A stretch of DNA of 64,000 nucleotides from Nocardioides sp. 1609 (GTDB lineage: Bacteria; Actinomycetota; Actinomycetes; Propionibacteriales; Nocardioidaceae), in the NCBI RefSeq assembly GCF_004522105.1, contig NZ_SPUJ01000001.1, positions 682,001-746,000 of the forward strand, in the 5' to 3' direction. Positions 1 through 8,642 of the stretch are shown in pieces; the first letter of the stretch is position 1; every line of letters starts with the position of its first letter. The position numbers were made by a program, and so were the translations under genes. The notes under the pieces are model-generated. The model did no database searches. It was given only the letters and a program-made list of their open reading frames with translations, and was not told the DNA's origin.

Positions 1-639
1 CTCGCCGCTGAGGCGGCGGAACTCCTCGACGTCCATCTTCAGGCGGGCGGCGGTGGCGTCGGTCATCTCGGTGGCGATGAAGCCGGGCGCGATCGCGTTG
101 GCGTTGACGCCGTACGGGCCGAGCTCGATGCCGAGGGTGCGGGTGAAGCCCTGCACGCCCATCTTGGCGGCGGAGTAGTTCGCCTGGCCGCGGTTGCCGA
201 GGGCGGAGACGCTCGAGAGGTTAAGGATCTTCCCGTACTTCTGGGCCACGAAGTGCGTCTGCGCGGCCTTGGTCATCAGGAAGGCGCCCTTGAGGTGCAC
301 CCCCATGACCAGGTCCCAGTCGTCCTCGGTCATCTTGAAGAGCAGGTTGTCGCGGGTGATGCCGGCGTTGTTGACGAGCACGTGGATGCCGCCGAGCTCC
401 TCGACGGTGCGCGCGATCGCGGCGTCGACGTCCGCGCTCCTGCTGACGTCGGCGCCGATGCCGACGGCCCTCGCGCCCTCGGTCAGGGGCAGCCGGCCGG
501 CGGCCTCGACGGCCGCGCCCTCGTCGAGGTCGACGACGGCGACCGACGCACCCTCCTCGGCCAGGCGGGTGGCGATGGCGAACCCGATGCCGCGCGCCGA
601 CCCGGTGATGACGGCGACCCGTCCGTCGTAGCGACCCAT
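1..639 (-). CDS. fabG: 3-oxoacyl-ACP reductase-type SDR (partial, runs off left edge)
   Basis: This is a short-chain dehydrogenase/reductase of the FabG type, which reduces 3-oxoacyl-ACP with NADPH in fatty acid synthesis, or an acetoacetyl-CoA reductase of the same family. The start is the ATG at 637-639 (MGRYDGRVAVITG). The cofactor loop TGSARGIG lies near residue 12, the NNAG motif near residue 90, the catalytic serine in LNLSSVSALGN, and the YSAAK catalytic Tyr-x-x-x-Lys near residue 150. The VNAIAPGFIATEM segment after it is typical of FabG. About 213 residues are visible; the last 30 or so lie beyond the window. The family is certain, but the exact substrate cannot be read from sequence. 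Confidence 0.9.
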   Translation of the reverse strand, partial: MGRYDGRVAVITGSARGIGFAIATRLAEEGASVAVVDLDEGAAVEAAGRLPLTEGARAVGIGADVSRSADVDAAIARTVEELGGIHVLVNNAGITRDNLLFKMTEDDWDLVMGVHLKGAFLMTKAAQTHFVAQKYGKILNLSSVSALGNRGQANYSAAKMGVQGFTRTLGIELGPYGVNANAIAPGFIATEMTDATAARLKMDVEEFRRLSGE

Positions 640-704
640 CCCGGTGACTCCTCTGTGGTTGGTGGCCAAACTAGTTGGCGGACCTCCCCACCGTAGAGGA
701 ACGC

Positions 705-806
705 TCAACGCCCCCCGAGCGGGGTCTGCAGCGCGAACGCGACGAGGGTCATCGCGAGGATCCCGACGGTGCCGAGCACCGTCTTGCCGAGGCCGTCCAG
801 CTTCAT
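705..806 (-). CDS. small putative membrane protein (33 aa)
   Basis: A 33-residue reading frame lies between fabG and the HIT gene on the same strand. It starts at the ATG at 804-806 (MKLDGLGKTVLG) and ends at 705. The middle is one hydrophobic stretch (VGILAMTLVAFAL) flanked by charged or glycine-rich ends, as in single-pass small membrane proteins. The Shine-Dalgarno match (ccaggac, directly before the ATG) is poor, and a GGAGG further upstream has no start codon at a good distance. I do not recognise a family. Its evidence is composition and position only. Confidence 0.35.
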   Translation of the reverse strand: MKLDGLGKTVLGTVGILAMTLVAFALQTPLGGR

Positions 807-879
807 GTCCTGGTAGACGCGGTGGGACGCCGTTCGGTTGCCTCCGGCCGGGCCCCGGTCGCCCGGCGCGCGCGGCCGG

Positions 880-1293
880 TCAGGACCCGATCGCCGCCCG
901 CAGCGAGGCGGCGACCCGGTCGGCCTCCCCGTCGGCGTACGTCGTGCGCGGCCAGAAGAAGCCGCGCAGGCCGTCGCCCCTGGTGCGGGGGACGACGTGC
1001 AGGTGCAGGTGCGGCACCGACTGGCTGACGGTGTTGTTCATCGCCACGAAGCTGCCCTGGGCGCCCAGCGCGTCCTTGACGGCGACCGCGATCCGCTGAG
1101 CGGCCTCGAGGAACCCGTCGCGGAGCCCGGCCGGCAGGTCGGGCAGCGTCTCGACGTGCTCGCGCGGCACCAGGAGCACGTGGCCGTGGAAGAGGGGGCG
1201 GACATCGAGGAGGGCCAGGAAGTCCGGCTCGTCGAGGACGACGGACGCCTGCGCCTCCCCCGCGACGATGGCGCAGAAGACGCAGGCGGGCAC
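880..1293 (-). CDS. HIT family hydrolase
   Basis: This 137-residue protein belongs to the histidine triad superfamily of nucleotide hydrolases and transferases, which act on AMP- or GMP-linked substrates in the cytoplasm. The N-terminal CVFCAIVAGE is the usual zinc-binding CxxC start of this clan. The triad is visible as His95, His97 and His99 in PHLHLHVVPR, with His99 the expected nucleotide-accepting residue. Length is normal for the family. It starts with GTG at 1291-1293. It sits 18 bases after the stop of the glycerophosphodiesterase gene and may be cotranscribed with it. The physiological substrate is unknown. Confidence 0.88.
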   Translation of the reverse strand: MPACVFCAIVAGEAQASVVLDEPDFLALLDVRPLFHGHVLLVPREHVETLPDLPAGLRDGFLEAAQRIAVAVKDALGAQGSFVAMNNTVSQSVPHLHLHVVPRTRGDGLRGFFWPRTTYADGEADRVAASLRAAIGS

Positions 1294-1311
1294 GCCGTCG
1301 AGGTTAGCCCG

Positions 1312-2475
1312 TCAGCCGACCCACTCGTCGCGGGCGAAGACCCCCGAGTCCGGGAAGTCGCAGAAGAGCCCGTCGACGCCGGCGTCGAGCAGCGCGGTGA
1401 TCTCGCCGAAGACGTCGCCCTTGGCGTTCGGGTCGGTGCCGATCCGGAAGTTCGCGGGCAGGAACTGGTTCTCGTCGCGCACGGTGAAGACGACCACGCG
1501 CAGGCCGACGCGGTGGGCGTTGCCGACCAGGGCGCTCGGCGCCCCCGGGGCGCCGGCGGTGTCGCGCGGCAGCACCAGGCTCTTCTCCGGACCGACCCAG
1601 TCGGCGTACCGCGCGACCTTCCGCAGGCCGCCGCGGCTGGTCAGCTCGGCGTAGGTGACGCCCTCGTCGGCGAGGTCGTAGGGGCCGCCCCGAGCGTCGG
1701 CGAGCTGCACCAGCGGGACGTCGGTGGCGTGGTCGAGCTCGCGCAGGTTGCCCACCTCGAAGGACTGGATGACGACCTTGCTCCGCGCCTTGTTCTTGCC
1801 GGCCTGCTTGAGGGCCCGCAGCAGCGGCTCCTCGAGGGACAGCCCGATCGAGTCGAAGTACGTCGGGTGCTTGGTCTCCGGGGCGATGCCGATCTTGTGG
1901 CCGAGCCGCTTCTCCCACTTCTGCACCAGGGCGAGCACCTCGGTGAGCGTCGGGACCTGGAACCGGCCGTCGTAGCGGGTGTTGCCGGGCCGCACCAGCG
2001 GCAGCCGCTCCTTGGCTCGCAGCGTCCTCAGCTCGCGCAGCGTGAAGTCCTCGGTGAACCAGCCGGTGACCGCGACGCCGTCGATGGTCTTGGTGGTGCG
2101 CCGCGACGCGAACTCCGGGTGGTCGGCGACGTCGGTCGTCGTGCCGATCTCGTTCTCGTGGCGGGTGACCAGGACGCCGTCCTTGGTGGAGACCAGGTCG
2201 GGCTCGATGTAGTCGGCGCCGAGCCGGATCGCGAGCTCGTAGGACGCCAGGGTGTGCTCGGGCCGGTAGCCCGAGGCGCCGCGGTGGCCGAACACGAGGG
2301 GCTCGTCGAGCTGCTGGACGCGCGCGCTCGACGGCGCGGCGGAGCGCTCCTGCTCGACCGTCGTGCGGTCGGCGGTGGCCGGCGCGAGCGGGGCCAGGAG
2401 CGTCATGGTGAGGGCGGCGAGGGCGGGCGCGACGATGCGTCCGCCGGGGATGGTCCGAGATCTCCGAGATGTCAT
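1312..2475 (-). CDS. secreted glycerophosphodiester phosphodiesterase
   Basis: This enzyme hydrolyses glycerophosphodiesters to glycerol-3-phosphate and an alcohol, outside the cytoplasmic membrane. Residues 1-36 form a signal peptide: arginine-rich start, the hydrophobic core IVAPALAALTMTLLAPL, then an ATA-type cleavage site. The GDPD domain follows with FGHRGASGYRPEHT (His64, Arg65, Glu73), the metal site Glu91-Pro-Asp93, and His106 in VTRHEN. The C-terminal GVDGLFCDFPD is the typical end of the TIM barrel. At 387 residues it matches secreted GlpQ-type enzymes. The start is the ATG at 2473-2475. Confidence 0.92.
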   Translation of the reverse strand: MTSRRSRTIPGGRIVAPALAALTMTLLAPLAPATADRTTVEQERSAAPSSARVQQLDEPLVFGHRGASGYRPEHTLASYELAIRLGADYIEPDLVSTKDGVLVTRHENEIGTTTDVADHPEFASRRTTKTIDGVAVTGWFTEDFTLRELRTLRAKERLPLVRPGNTRYDGRFQVPTLTEVLALVQKWEKRLGHKIGIAPETKHPTYFDSIGLSLEEPLLRALKQAGKNKARSKVVIQSFEVGNLRELDHATDVPLVQLADARGGPYDLADEGVTYAELTSRGGLRKVARYADWVGPEKSLVLPRDTAGAPGAPSALVGNAHRVGLRVVVFTVRDENQFLPANFRIGTDPNAKGDVFGEITALLDAGVDGLFCDFPDSGVFARDEWVG

Positions 2476-2553
2476 GGGTCGACTGAACCACTCATCGGTG
2501 ACGAGCGCACCAACACCCGCGGTCGACCCGGTGACGTCGCGGTCAGTGGCAGG

Positions 2554-3936
2554 TCAGTGGCAGGCGTGGCCACCGCAGGCGCGCGGCGCCGGCCCGGCGA
2601 CCCGTCCGGAGGCTCCCGGGACGTCGAAGTGCTGGCTGTCGCCGGTGCCGTAGGTCCACCGGAACCCGTGCCGCAGCATGATCCGGACGACGGCGTGGTC
2701 GCGCGAGCGCCACGCGACGCGCGGGTGGCTGTGCGCCTGCCACCAGCTGTTGGGCACCAGGCCGGTGGCGGAGCGGTAGGGGTTCTCCCAGGTGTTCACG
2801 TCGAGGGAGCGACCGTACGAGTGCGGCGAGCGGACCCCGGGGCGGTTGACCACCCAGCGGCAGTTGAACGCCGAGGTGTTGCCGGCCGCCATCGAGCGGT
2901 GGTCGTCGGCGCCCTGGACGCGCTCGGACCAGCCGAACCGGTCGACGCGGACCATCGCGCGGATCGGGTAGCGCCCGGCGTACATCGCGGTGAGGGCGCG
3001 GGCCATGTTGTCGATCGCGCCGGCGGCGGCGACCAGCTCGCCCCGGTAGCGGTAGCCGTCGTAGCCCCAGTAGTTGATGCGGAGCAGCCGCAGGCCGGAG
3101 CGGCCGACGGGGCAGCCCTCGTGCCAGCTGCGTCCGGTCATGTCGCTCCAGATGCCGTCGGGGATCGCGGTGATGACGGCGTCCGCGCCCCTCGAGGTCG
3201 CGCGCGGCTGCCGGGGCAGGTCGACGCGCGGCTCGGGTGCCGCGGCCGGCAGGCGCACCGGGACGCCGGGCGGCAGGTTGTCGACGGCGTGGACCGGGCT
3301 GCGGTCGCCCCGCACCCAGTCGAGGGCGGGGGCGACGACCCGCCACCGGGTGTCGACCCGCGGCCAGACCTCCAGCGTGGCGCGGCCGCGGCCGTCGGTG
3401 CGCAGCGTGCGGAGGGTCTCCCAGCGCTCGCCGGGCAGCCGGCGCTCGAGCCGCACCGTTCCCGGCACCCCCGCACCGGCGGCCGTGCTCCACCGCACGC
3501 GGAGGGTCACGGCCCGCTCGTCGACGACGCGGTCGCGGCCGCCGACGGTGACCACGCCCGGCTGGCGCACCAGGCGGCTGGACACCGGGGCGGTGCGGGC
3601 CGGGTCGTGCACCCCGTCGCCGTCGTAGCGGGCGCGGAAGACGTTGTCGCCGGCGTCCCGTGCCCGCCGGACGACGGCCGTGCCACGACCGGCGGCGTCG
3701 GTGACGACCGTCGCCACCGCCGCCCACGCGCCGCTACGACGCCGTTCGACGACGACGGTCGCGCCGACCAGCGGAGCGCCGTCGGTCGCGGTGAGCGTGA
3801 CCGTCAGCGGTGCGTCCGCGTCCGCGGGACCCGCGGTCGCGGTCAGGGCGAGCGACGCCGGCTCGGCGGCGGCCGCCGGGAGCGTCGTGCCGAGCAGGAG
3901 GAGGGAGACGATGACCAGGAGCCGTCCGAACGCCAT
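2554..3936 (-). CDS. secreted M15-type D-Ala-D-Ala carboxypeptidase-like protein
   Basis: A 460-residue exported protein. I chose the ATG at 3934-3936 because it opens directly into a signal peptide (FGRLLVIVSLLLLG, cleavage near PAAAA). A GTG at 3996 in the same frame would add 20 residues. After the signal come immunoglobulin-like or Big-type beta repeats (phrases such as GAPLVGATVVVERRR). The C-terminal domain is of the peptidase M15 type: PHSYGRSLDVN supplies the first His/Asp zinc ligands and SQHFDV the last His. Such enzymes trim peptidoglycan stem peptides. It is adjacent to the secreted phosphodiesterase and on the same strand. Confidence 0.8.
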   Translation of the reverse strand: MAFGRLLVIVSLLLLGTTLPAAAAEPASLALTATAGPADADAPLTVTLTATDGAPLVGATVVVERRRSGAWAAVATVVTDAAGRGTAVVRRARDAGDNVFRARYDGDGVHDPARTAPVSSRLVRQPGVVTVGGRDRVVDERAVTLRVRWSTAAGAGVPGTVRLERRLPGERWETLRTLRTDGRGRATLEVWPRVDTRWRVVAPALDWVRGDRSPVHAVDNLPPGVPVRLPAAAPEPRVDLPRQPRATSRGADAVITAIPDGIWSDMTGRSWHEGCPVGRSGLRLLRINYWGYDGYRYRGELVAAAGAIDNMARALTAMYAGRYPIRAMVRVDRFGWSERVQGADDHRSMAAGNTSAFNCRWVVNRPGVRSPHSYGRSLDVNTWENPYRSATGLVPNSWWQAHSHPRVAWRSRDHAVVRIMLRHGFRWTYGTGDSQHFDVPGASGRVAGPAPRACGGHACH

Positions 3937-4035
3937 GACCGGATGATGACGGAGGGGCGCCACGAACGGCGTCACCCGCCCGGCGGGTCGCGTCACCGTC
4001 CCACCGGCCTCGCCTCGACCCGCGCGCGCCCGGGC

Positions 4036-5502
4036 TCAGCCGCGCGCGCTGCCGTAGCCGAGGACGGCGGCGAGGCCGAGCGCGCTGCGGGGCTCGTACG
4101 CCGCGCGCCACAGCCCACCGTGGACGGCGGCCGCGGCCTCGTCCTGCCACGGGTGGGCCCGCGGCGTCGGCGGCCGGGCGAGGTCGCGGACGAGCAGGGC
4201 CGCCATCAGCGTGTTGGCGGTGGCCGGCTCGAAGACCTCGACCCCGAAGCGGTGCGCGCCCGCGAAGGCGGCGGCGAGCGCGCGGTTCTTGAGGACCGAG
4301 CGGGTGCGGGTCGAGGGCGCGACGTGGAAGGACACCAGTCCCCCGTCGGCGAGCGCGGTGGTGGCGCGCCAGCGCTGGATCCGCTTGGCGAGGGCGTAGC
4401 TGGGGCCCTGGACCGGCACCAGGCTGTCGCCGATGCCGGGGTCGGCGGCCGGCGGGTAGGCCCGGTGCAGGAGCCGGCCGCGGGAGACCCAGCGCAGCGG
4501 ACGGCCCACGACCTTGGCGATGCGGCCGCGCTCGACGTAGGCGTCGGTCGAGGCCACGACGGCGGCACGCGGGACGGCGAACACGTCGGTCGGCGTGGCG
4601 AGGAAGGCCAGCGCGGTGTCGGGCCTGGTCCGCAGCAGCCGCGCCCCCAGGACGTCGGCCGCCACCGTCACCCGCACGTGGGTGGCCCCGTCGGCGTACA
4701 GGTAGTTGCCGAGGACGAGCCGGCCGTCGAGTCCCTCGGCCCAGGTCGCGACCTCCGGCACCTCGGCGAGCAGGTCGGCACCGGTGGCGCCGGCGTCGTC
4801 GACGGGCACCAGGAGCCGACCGGCCGCCCGGGTCGCGGTCGCGCGCACCCGCTCCCAGACCGCCTCGCGGGGCAGGTCGACGGCGGCGACGGTGGCGCCC
4901 CAGCGCAGCAGCGGGGCGAGGGGACCCATCTCGGCCCCCGCGCCGAGGACGACGACCGTGTGCCCCTCGGCACGCAGCCACTCGGGGTGCGCCGCGACGT
5001 CGGCGACGGCCTCGGCGGCCGACGGCTCCATCACGCCGCGGACCACCCAGTCGGCCAGCTGGTCGCGCAGCGCGTCGCCGCGCAGGTCGCGTCCGCGGTA
5101 GGGCACGACGAGCTCGGTGATCGCGGCACCGTCCCCGCGGACCTCCTCGGTGTGCAGGACCCGGGTGGGCGCCGCGTCGAGCAGCCAGCCGAGCGGACGA
5201 TCGGCAGCCGCGGTGTCACGCCCGGCGCCCCCGTCGCCGTCGTCGGCGACCACCATCCGCCGGTGGACGGCGTCCAGCCCGTCGCGGGCGATCTGCACCC
5301 ACGCCTCGGGCGTCGTCAGGCCGGCCTCGACCAGGCGGCGGAAGTGCACGACGTACCCGCTGCGCCACGCGGTCTCCTGCTCGACGCCGAGCGCGCCGGC
5401 CGGGTCGACGGCGCGCAGCGCGTCGGCCACGACCTCGCGTCCCACCTCGGTGGTGCTGCGACGGCCGTCGGGTCGGGCGGGGAAGGAGATGCCGTGGGTC
5501 AC
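4036..5502 (-). CDS. conserved hypothetical protein, Rossmann-like segment
   Basis: I do not recognise a named family. The protein is about 488 residues from the GTG at 5500-5502 (V-T-H-G-I-S-F). The same frame stays open much further upstream, but that extension would be antisense to the transporter gene and is rejected. Near the middle, HTVVVLGAGAEMGPL followed by ATVAAVDLPRE looks like a glycine-rich nucleotide-binding turn plus an acidic strand end, so a dinucleotide or SAM-binding Rossmann fold is possible. It is soluble, with no signal peptide. It diverges from the ABC transporter operon across a 91-base gap holding a perfect palindrome, so the two may share control. Confidence 0.7.
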   Translation of the reverse strand: MTHGISFPARPDGRRSTTEVGREVVADALRAVDPAGALGVEQETAWRSGYVVHFRRLVEAGLTTPEAWVQIARDGLDAVHRRMVVADDGDGGAGRDTAAADRPLGWLLDAAPTRVLHTEEVRGDGAAITELVVPYRGRDLRGDALRDQLADWVVRGVMEPSAAEAVADVAAHPEWLRAEGHTVVVLGAGAEMGPLAPLLRWGATVAAVDLPREAVWERVRATATRAAGRLLVPVDDAGATGADLLAEVPEVATWAEGLDGRLVLGNYLYADGATHVRVTVAADVLGARLLRTRPDTALAFLATPTDVFAVPRAAVVASTDAYVERGRIAKVVGRPLRWVSRGRLLHRAYPPAADPGIGDSLVPVQGPSYALAKRIQRWRATTALADGGLVSFHVAPSTRTRSVLKNRALAAAFAGAHRFGVEVFEPATANTLMAALLVRDLARPPTPRAHPWQDEAAAAVHGGLWRAAYEPRSALGLAAVLGYGSARG

Positions 5503-5519
5503 GACACCATCATGGCGGG

Positions 5520-5537
5520 CGATGACATTTGTCATCG
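5520..5537. promoter_or_regulatory. perfect inverted repeat, candidate operator
   Basis: The sequence CGATGACA-TT-TGTCATCG is an exact 8+2+8 palindrome. It lies 17 bases before the start of the minus-strand unknown gene and 56 bases before the plus-strand ABC transporter gene. The response regulator at the end of the transporter operon is of the NarL/DesR type, a group that binds short inverted repeats, so autoregulation is the simplest reading. That link is inferred. Confidence 0.55.
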
Positions 5538-5593
5538 GCGACCGGTGAGGAACGCGACTGAGGAAACCGCCCGGCCGCCGCGAGGGTTGAGAC

Positions 5594-6598
5594 ATGAACA
5601 CGAACCCCACCACCCGGTCCCCGGGGCAGCCTGCGGTCCGCGTCCGCGGCCTGCGGCGCACCTTCGGACACGGCGCGACCGCGTTCGAGGCCGTCCGCGG
5701 CATCGACCTCGACGTGGCCGCCGGCTCCATCACCGCCCTCCTCGGCACCAACGGCGCCGGCAAGACCTCGACGCTGGAGGTGATCGAGGGGCTGGCCGCC
5801 GCGACCGCGGGCGAGATCCGCGTGCTCGGGCTCGACCCGATCGCCGACCGCGCCGCCGTCCGACGTAGGACCGGGGTGCTGCTGCAGCGCAGCGGCTTCT
5901 CCGGCGACCTGACCGTGCGCGAGACCCTGCGGCTGTGGAGCGGGACGCTCACCGCGCCGCGCCCGGTCGACGACATGCTCGACCTGCTCTCGCTGGGCAG
6001 CCGGGCCGACACCAGGATGCTGTCGCTCTCGGGCGGCGAGACCCGACGCGTCGACCTCGCCTGCACGCTGATGGGCGACCCCGAGCTGGTCATCCTCGAC
6101 GAGCCGACCACGGGCCTGGACCCCGAGAGCCGACGCCAGGTGTGGAACCTCGTCGCCGGGCTCCGCGACGCGGGCTCGACGGTCCTCGTCACCACGCACT
6201 ACCTCGAGGAGGCCGAGACCCTCGCCGACCGGCTCGAGATCATGCACCGCGGCGAGATCGTCCGGTCCGGGACGCCGACCGAGATCGCCGCCGGACACCC
6301 CTCGATGATCACCTTCGACCGGCTCGACACCCTCCCGGACCCGCTCACCGGCGTCACCGGCGTCCGGCACGAGCGCAGCCGGACGACGCTCGAGACCACC
6401 GACCTGCAGACCTCGCTCGGCGACCTCCTCGACTGGGCGGATCACCACGGCGTCCGGCTCGGCGGGCTCGACGCCCGCAGCCCCAGCCTGGAGACCGTCT
6501 TCCTCGCGATCGCCGACGGCCGCGACCCGGACGCCGTCACGCCCGCCCGGTCCGCCGACCCGACCACCGCCGTCCCCCTGGAAGGAAGCCTCCGATGA
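5594..6598 (+). CDS. ABC transporter ATP-binding protein, DrrA type
   Basis: This is the ATPase of a two-component drug or lipid exporter. The 334-residue protein has Walker A GTNGAGKTS at 51-59, the signature LSGGETRRVDLA, Walker B ELVILDEPTTGLDP, and a switch histidine in TTHYLEEAE. The C-terminal 80 residues match the extra domain common in DrrA/CcmA-like ATPases. The Q loop carries GVLLQRSGF. It is the first gene of a four-gene operon and overlaps the permease gene by four bases (ATGA), so the two are translated together. Its partner lacks fused ATPase domains, as expected for a DrrAB arrangement. Confidence 0.92.
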   Translation: MNTNPTTRSPGQPAVRVRGLRRTFGHGATAFEAVRGIDLDVAAGSITALLGTNGAGKTSTLEVIEGLAAATAGEIRVLGLDPIADRAAVRRRTGVLLQRSGFSGDLTVRETLRLWSGTLTAPRPVDDMLDLLSLGSRADTRMLSLSGGETRRVDLACTLMGDPELVILDEPTTGLDPESRRQVWNLVAGLRDAGSTVLVTTHYLEEAETLADRLEIMHRGEIVRSGTPTEIAAGHPSMITFDRLDTLPDPLTGVTGVRHERSRTTLETTDLQTSLGDLLDWADHHGVRLGGLDARSPSLETVFLAIADGRDPDAVTPARSADPTTAVPLEGSLR

Positions 6599-7425
6599 GC
6601 GCCGCCACCGCCACCCCGAGCACGACCGCCGCCCCCGCCGCGGCCGACCGCTTCTCCGTCCGTCGACTGGTCCACCTGACCCGGTGGAACCTCGTCCTGC
6701 TCGCCCGCAACCGGCTCGCGCTCGTCTACGGCACGGTGCTGCCGCTCGCCGGCCTGCTCCTGCTGCTCCCCGGGGAGCGCGGTGACATCGCCCTCGGCGC
6801 CTCCGGCATCGGCGGTGTCGTGCTCACCGCCGGACTGTTCCCGGTGTTCTACAACGTGCTGTCGCAGTTCGTGAACCGGCGCGACGAGCTCGTGCTGAAG
6901 CGGATGCGCACCGGTGAGGTCCGTGACTCCGAGCTGCTGGTCGGCATCGCGCTCCCCGGCGTCCTGTGCGCCCTCGCGGTGTGCGCCGTCACCGTCCCGG
7001 CGGCGTCCGCGCTGGGTCAGCCGCTCCCCCTCAACGCCGCCCTGTTCGCCGTCGGTGCACTCGTCTCCGCGGCCATGTTCGCCGGCCTCGCGTACTGGAC
7101 GGCGGCCTGGACCCGCAGCGCCGAGGCGGCGCAGCTGACCAGCATGCCGGTGATCATCCTGGCCATCGCCGGGCCGATCCTGGCCTCGCTCACCAGCCTG
7201 TCCGAGACCGTGCAGGACCTCGTCTCCTACACCCCCGGTGCCGCCATCAGCGAGCTGGTCCGGGTCGGCTGGTTCGGGCTCGACGGCACCGGGGCGACGG
7301 AGTCCACCCTGTCGTTCTCCGAGACGTGGAGCCAGGCGGCCGGCCCGCTCGCCGTGATGGTCGCCTGGACGGTCCTGGCCCTCGCCCTCGCCTCACGCTC
7401 GATGCGGTGGGAGCCGCGCTCCTGA
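6595..7425 (+). CDS. ABC-2 type transporter permease
   Basis: The integral membrane half of the exporter encoded with the DrrA-type ATPase. The 276-residue protein has six hydrophobic segments typical of ABC-2 permeases, beginning LALVYGTVLPLAGLLLLL and ending VMVAWTVLALALA. The loop VNRRDELVLKRMRTGEVRDSE before the third segment is the conserved ABC-2 coupling region. Translation starts at the ATG at 6595, four bases inside the ATPase gene, with GGAAGGA upstream. It ends at 7425, where the kinase gene begins. The substrate is unknown; a lipid or membrane-active drug is usual for systems paired with DesK-like kinases. Confidence 0.9.
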   Translation: MSAATATPSTTAAPAAADRFSVRRLVHLTRWNLVLLARNRLALVYGTVLPLAGLLLLLPGERGDIALGASGIGGVVLTAGLFPVFYNVLSQFVNRRDELVLKRMRTGEVRDSELLVGIALPGVLCALAVCAVTVPAASALGQPLPLNAALFAVGALVSAAMFAGLAYWTAAWTRSAEAAQLTSMPVIILAIAGPILASLTSLSETVQDLVSYTPGAAISELVRVGWFGLDGTGATESTLSFSETWSQAAGPLAVMVAWTVLALALASRSMRWEPRS

Positions 7426-8642
7426 TGCCTCGCACCGCCGCCCCGGCCCCACCCCTCCCTAGGGTGGGGCCCGTGGCCGTGACCCTGCGCAGACCCCGAC
7501 GCTGGTCGGACCTGGGCCGGGTCGAGCGCGTCGACCTCTACACCCGCGCCTCGCTGTACGTGATGCTCGCCGGCTTCGCCGTCTCGCTCCTGGTCGCCGC
7601 GGCCACCGACGTCGAGGACGCCGGCGAGCGGAGCGTCCTGGTCGGCGGCGGGGTCGTCGTGGCCGTCGCCGCCGCGGTCGTCCTGCGCGCGGTGATGGCC
7701 AGCCACCCGGCTCGCGGCCCGCTGCCCCGGGTGTGGTCGGCGGTGCTGCTGCTGGGCAGCGCGGCGTACCTGCTCGTGCCCGGCACGTCCTCGGTCGAGG
7801 CCGTGCACGGCACGGTCACCGCGATGGTGATCGGCAACGTCGCCGCTGCCCTCGGCGGCATCCCGGACAACCGGGTCTCAGCCGCGGTCGTGGCCGGGGC
7901 CGCCGTCCTCGGCGGGCTGCGGGGCGAGGCCTCGGGCGCCGTGTACGGGATGGTCCTGGCCGCCTTCCTCGTGTTCGCGGTGCGCGCGTCGCTCTGGGTG
8001 CTCGACGTCGTGACCGAGCTGGACGACGCCCGGCACGCCGTCGCCCAGCTCGCCGTCGCCGAGGAGCGGCTGCGGTTCTCCCGCGACGTCCACGACGTCC
8101 TCGGGCGCCGGCTCTCGACGATCGCCGTCCAGGCCGAGCTCGCCGCGACCCTCGCCGCCCGGGGCGACCGGTCGGCGGAGAAGATGCTGGAGGTGCGCGC
8201 CGTCGCGCACGAGGCGCTCGCCGAGGCCCGCGAGCTGGCCCGCGGCTACCGCCCGACCGACCTGACGACCGAGCTCGAGGGCGCCCGCTCCCTGCTCCGC
8301 TCGGCCGGGATCGACGTCGACCTCGACGTGGACGTCGTCCCGCGGGCCTGGCACGAGGCGGCCGGCTGGGTGGTCCGCGAGAGCGTCACCAACGTGCTGC
8401 GCCACTCGTCGGCCACGCTCGTGCGCATCGAGTTCGCGGACGACGAGCTGCGTGTCTCCAACGACGGCGTCCGGGCCGACGCCGCGTCCGGTGGCGGCGC
8501 CGGCCTCGACGGCCTGCGTGAACGACTCACCCCGCTCGGCGCCACCCTGACCACCACCGCGACGCCCGGGTCCTGGACCGTCGCCGTCCACCTGCCCGGG
8601 TCCGGGCCGCTGAGCGCCACCACGACCGGGAGCCCCGCATGA
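7425..8642 (+). CDS. sensor histidine kinase, DesK/HisKA_3 type
   Basis: A membrane sensor kinase of about 405 residues. Four to six hydrophobic segments fill residues 45-195 without a large extracellular domain, as in DesK-like sensors of membrane state. The dimerisation domain carries the phosphorylated His223 in SRDVHDVLGRRLS. The HATPase domain shows the N box RESVTNVLRHSSA and the G box GGGAGLDGLRERL. I use the ATG at 7425 that overlaps the permease stop (TGATG). GTG codons at 7473 and 7479 are possible later starts. Its stop overlaps the regulator start, so kinase and regulator are made together. Confidence 0.9.
   Translation: MPRTAAPAPPLPRVGPVAVTLRRPRRWSDLGRVERVDLYTRASLYVMLAGFAVSLLVAAATDVEDAGERSVLVGGGVVVAVAAAVVLRAVMASHPARGPLPRVWSAVLLLGSAAYLLVPGTSSVEAVHGTVTAMVIGNVAAALGGIPDNRVSAAVVAGAAVLGGLRGEASGAVYGMVLAAFLVFAVRASLWVLDVVTELDDARHAVAQLAVAEERLRFSRDVHDVLGRRLSTIAVQAELAATLAARGDRSAEKMLEVRAVAHEALAEARELARGYRPTDLTTELEGARSLLRSAGIDVDLDVDVVPRAWHEAAGWVVRESVTNVLRHSSATLVRIEFADDELRVSNDGVRADAASGGGAGLDGLRERLTPLGATLTTTATPGSWTVAVHLPGSGPLSATTTGSPA

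Noticed and set aside
838..5868. A 1676-codon open frame on the plus strand
   Set aside because: It runs antisense to the HIT, phosphodiesterase, M15 peptidase and unknown genes, is low-complexity Arg/Gly/Pro/Asp sequence, and shows no domain. It is a by-product of high GC.
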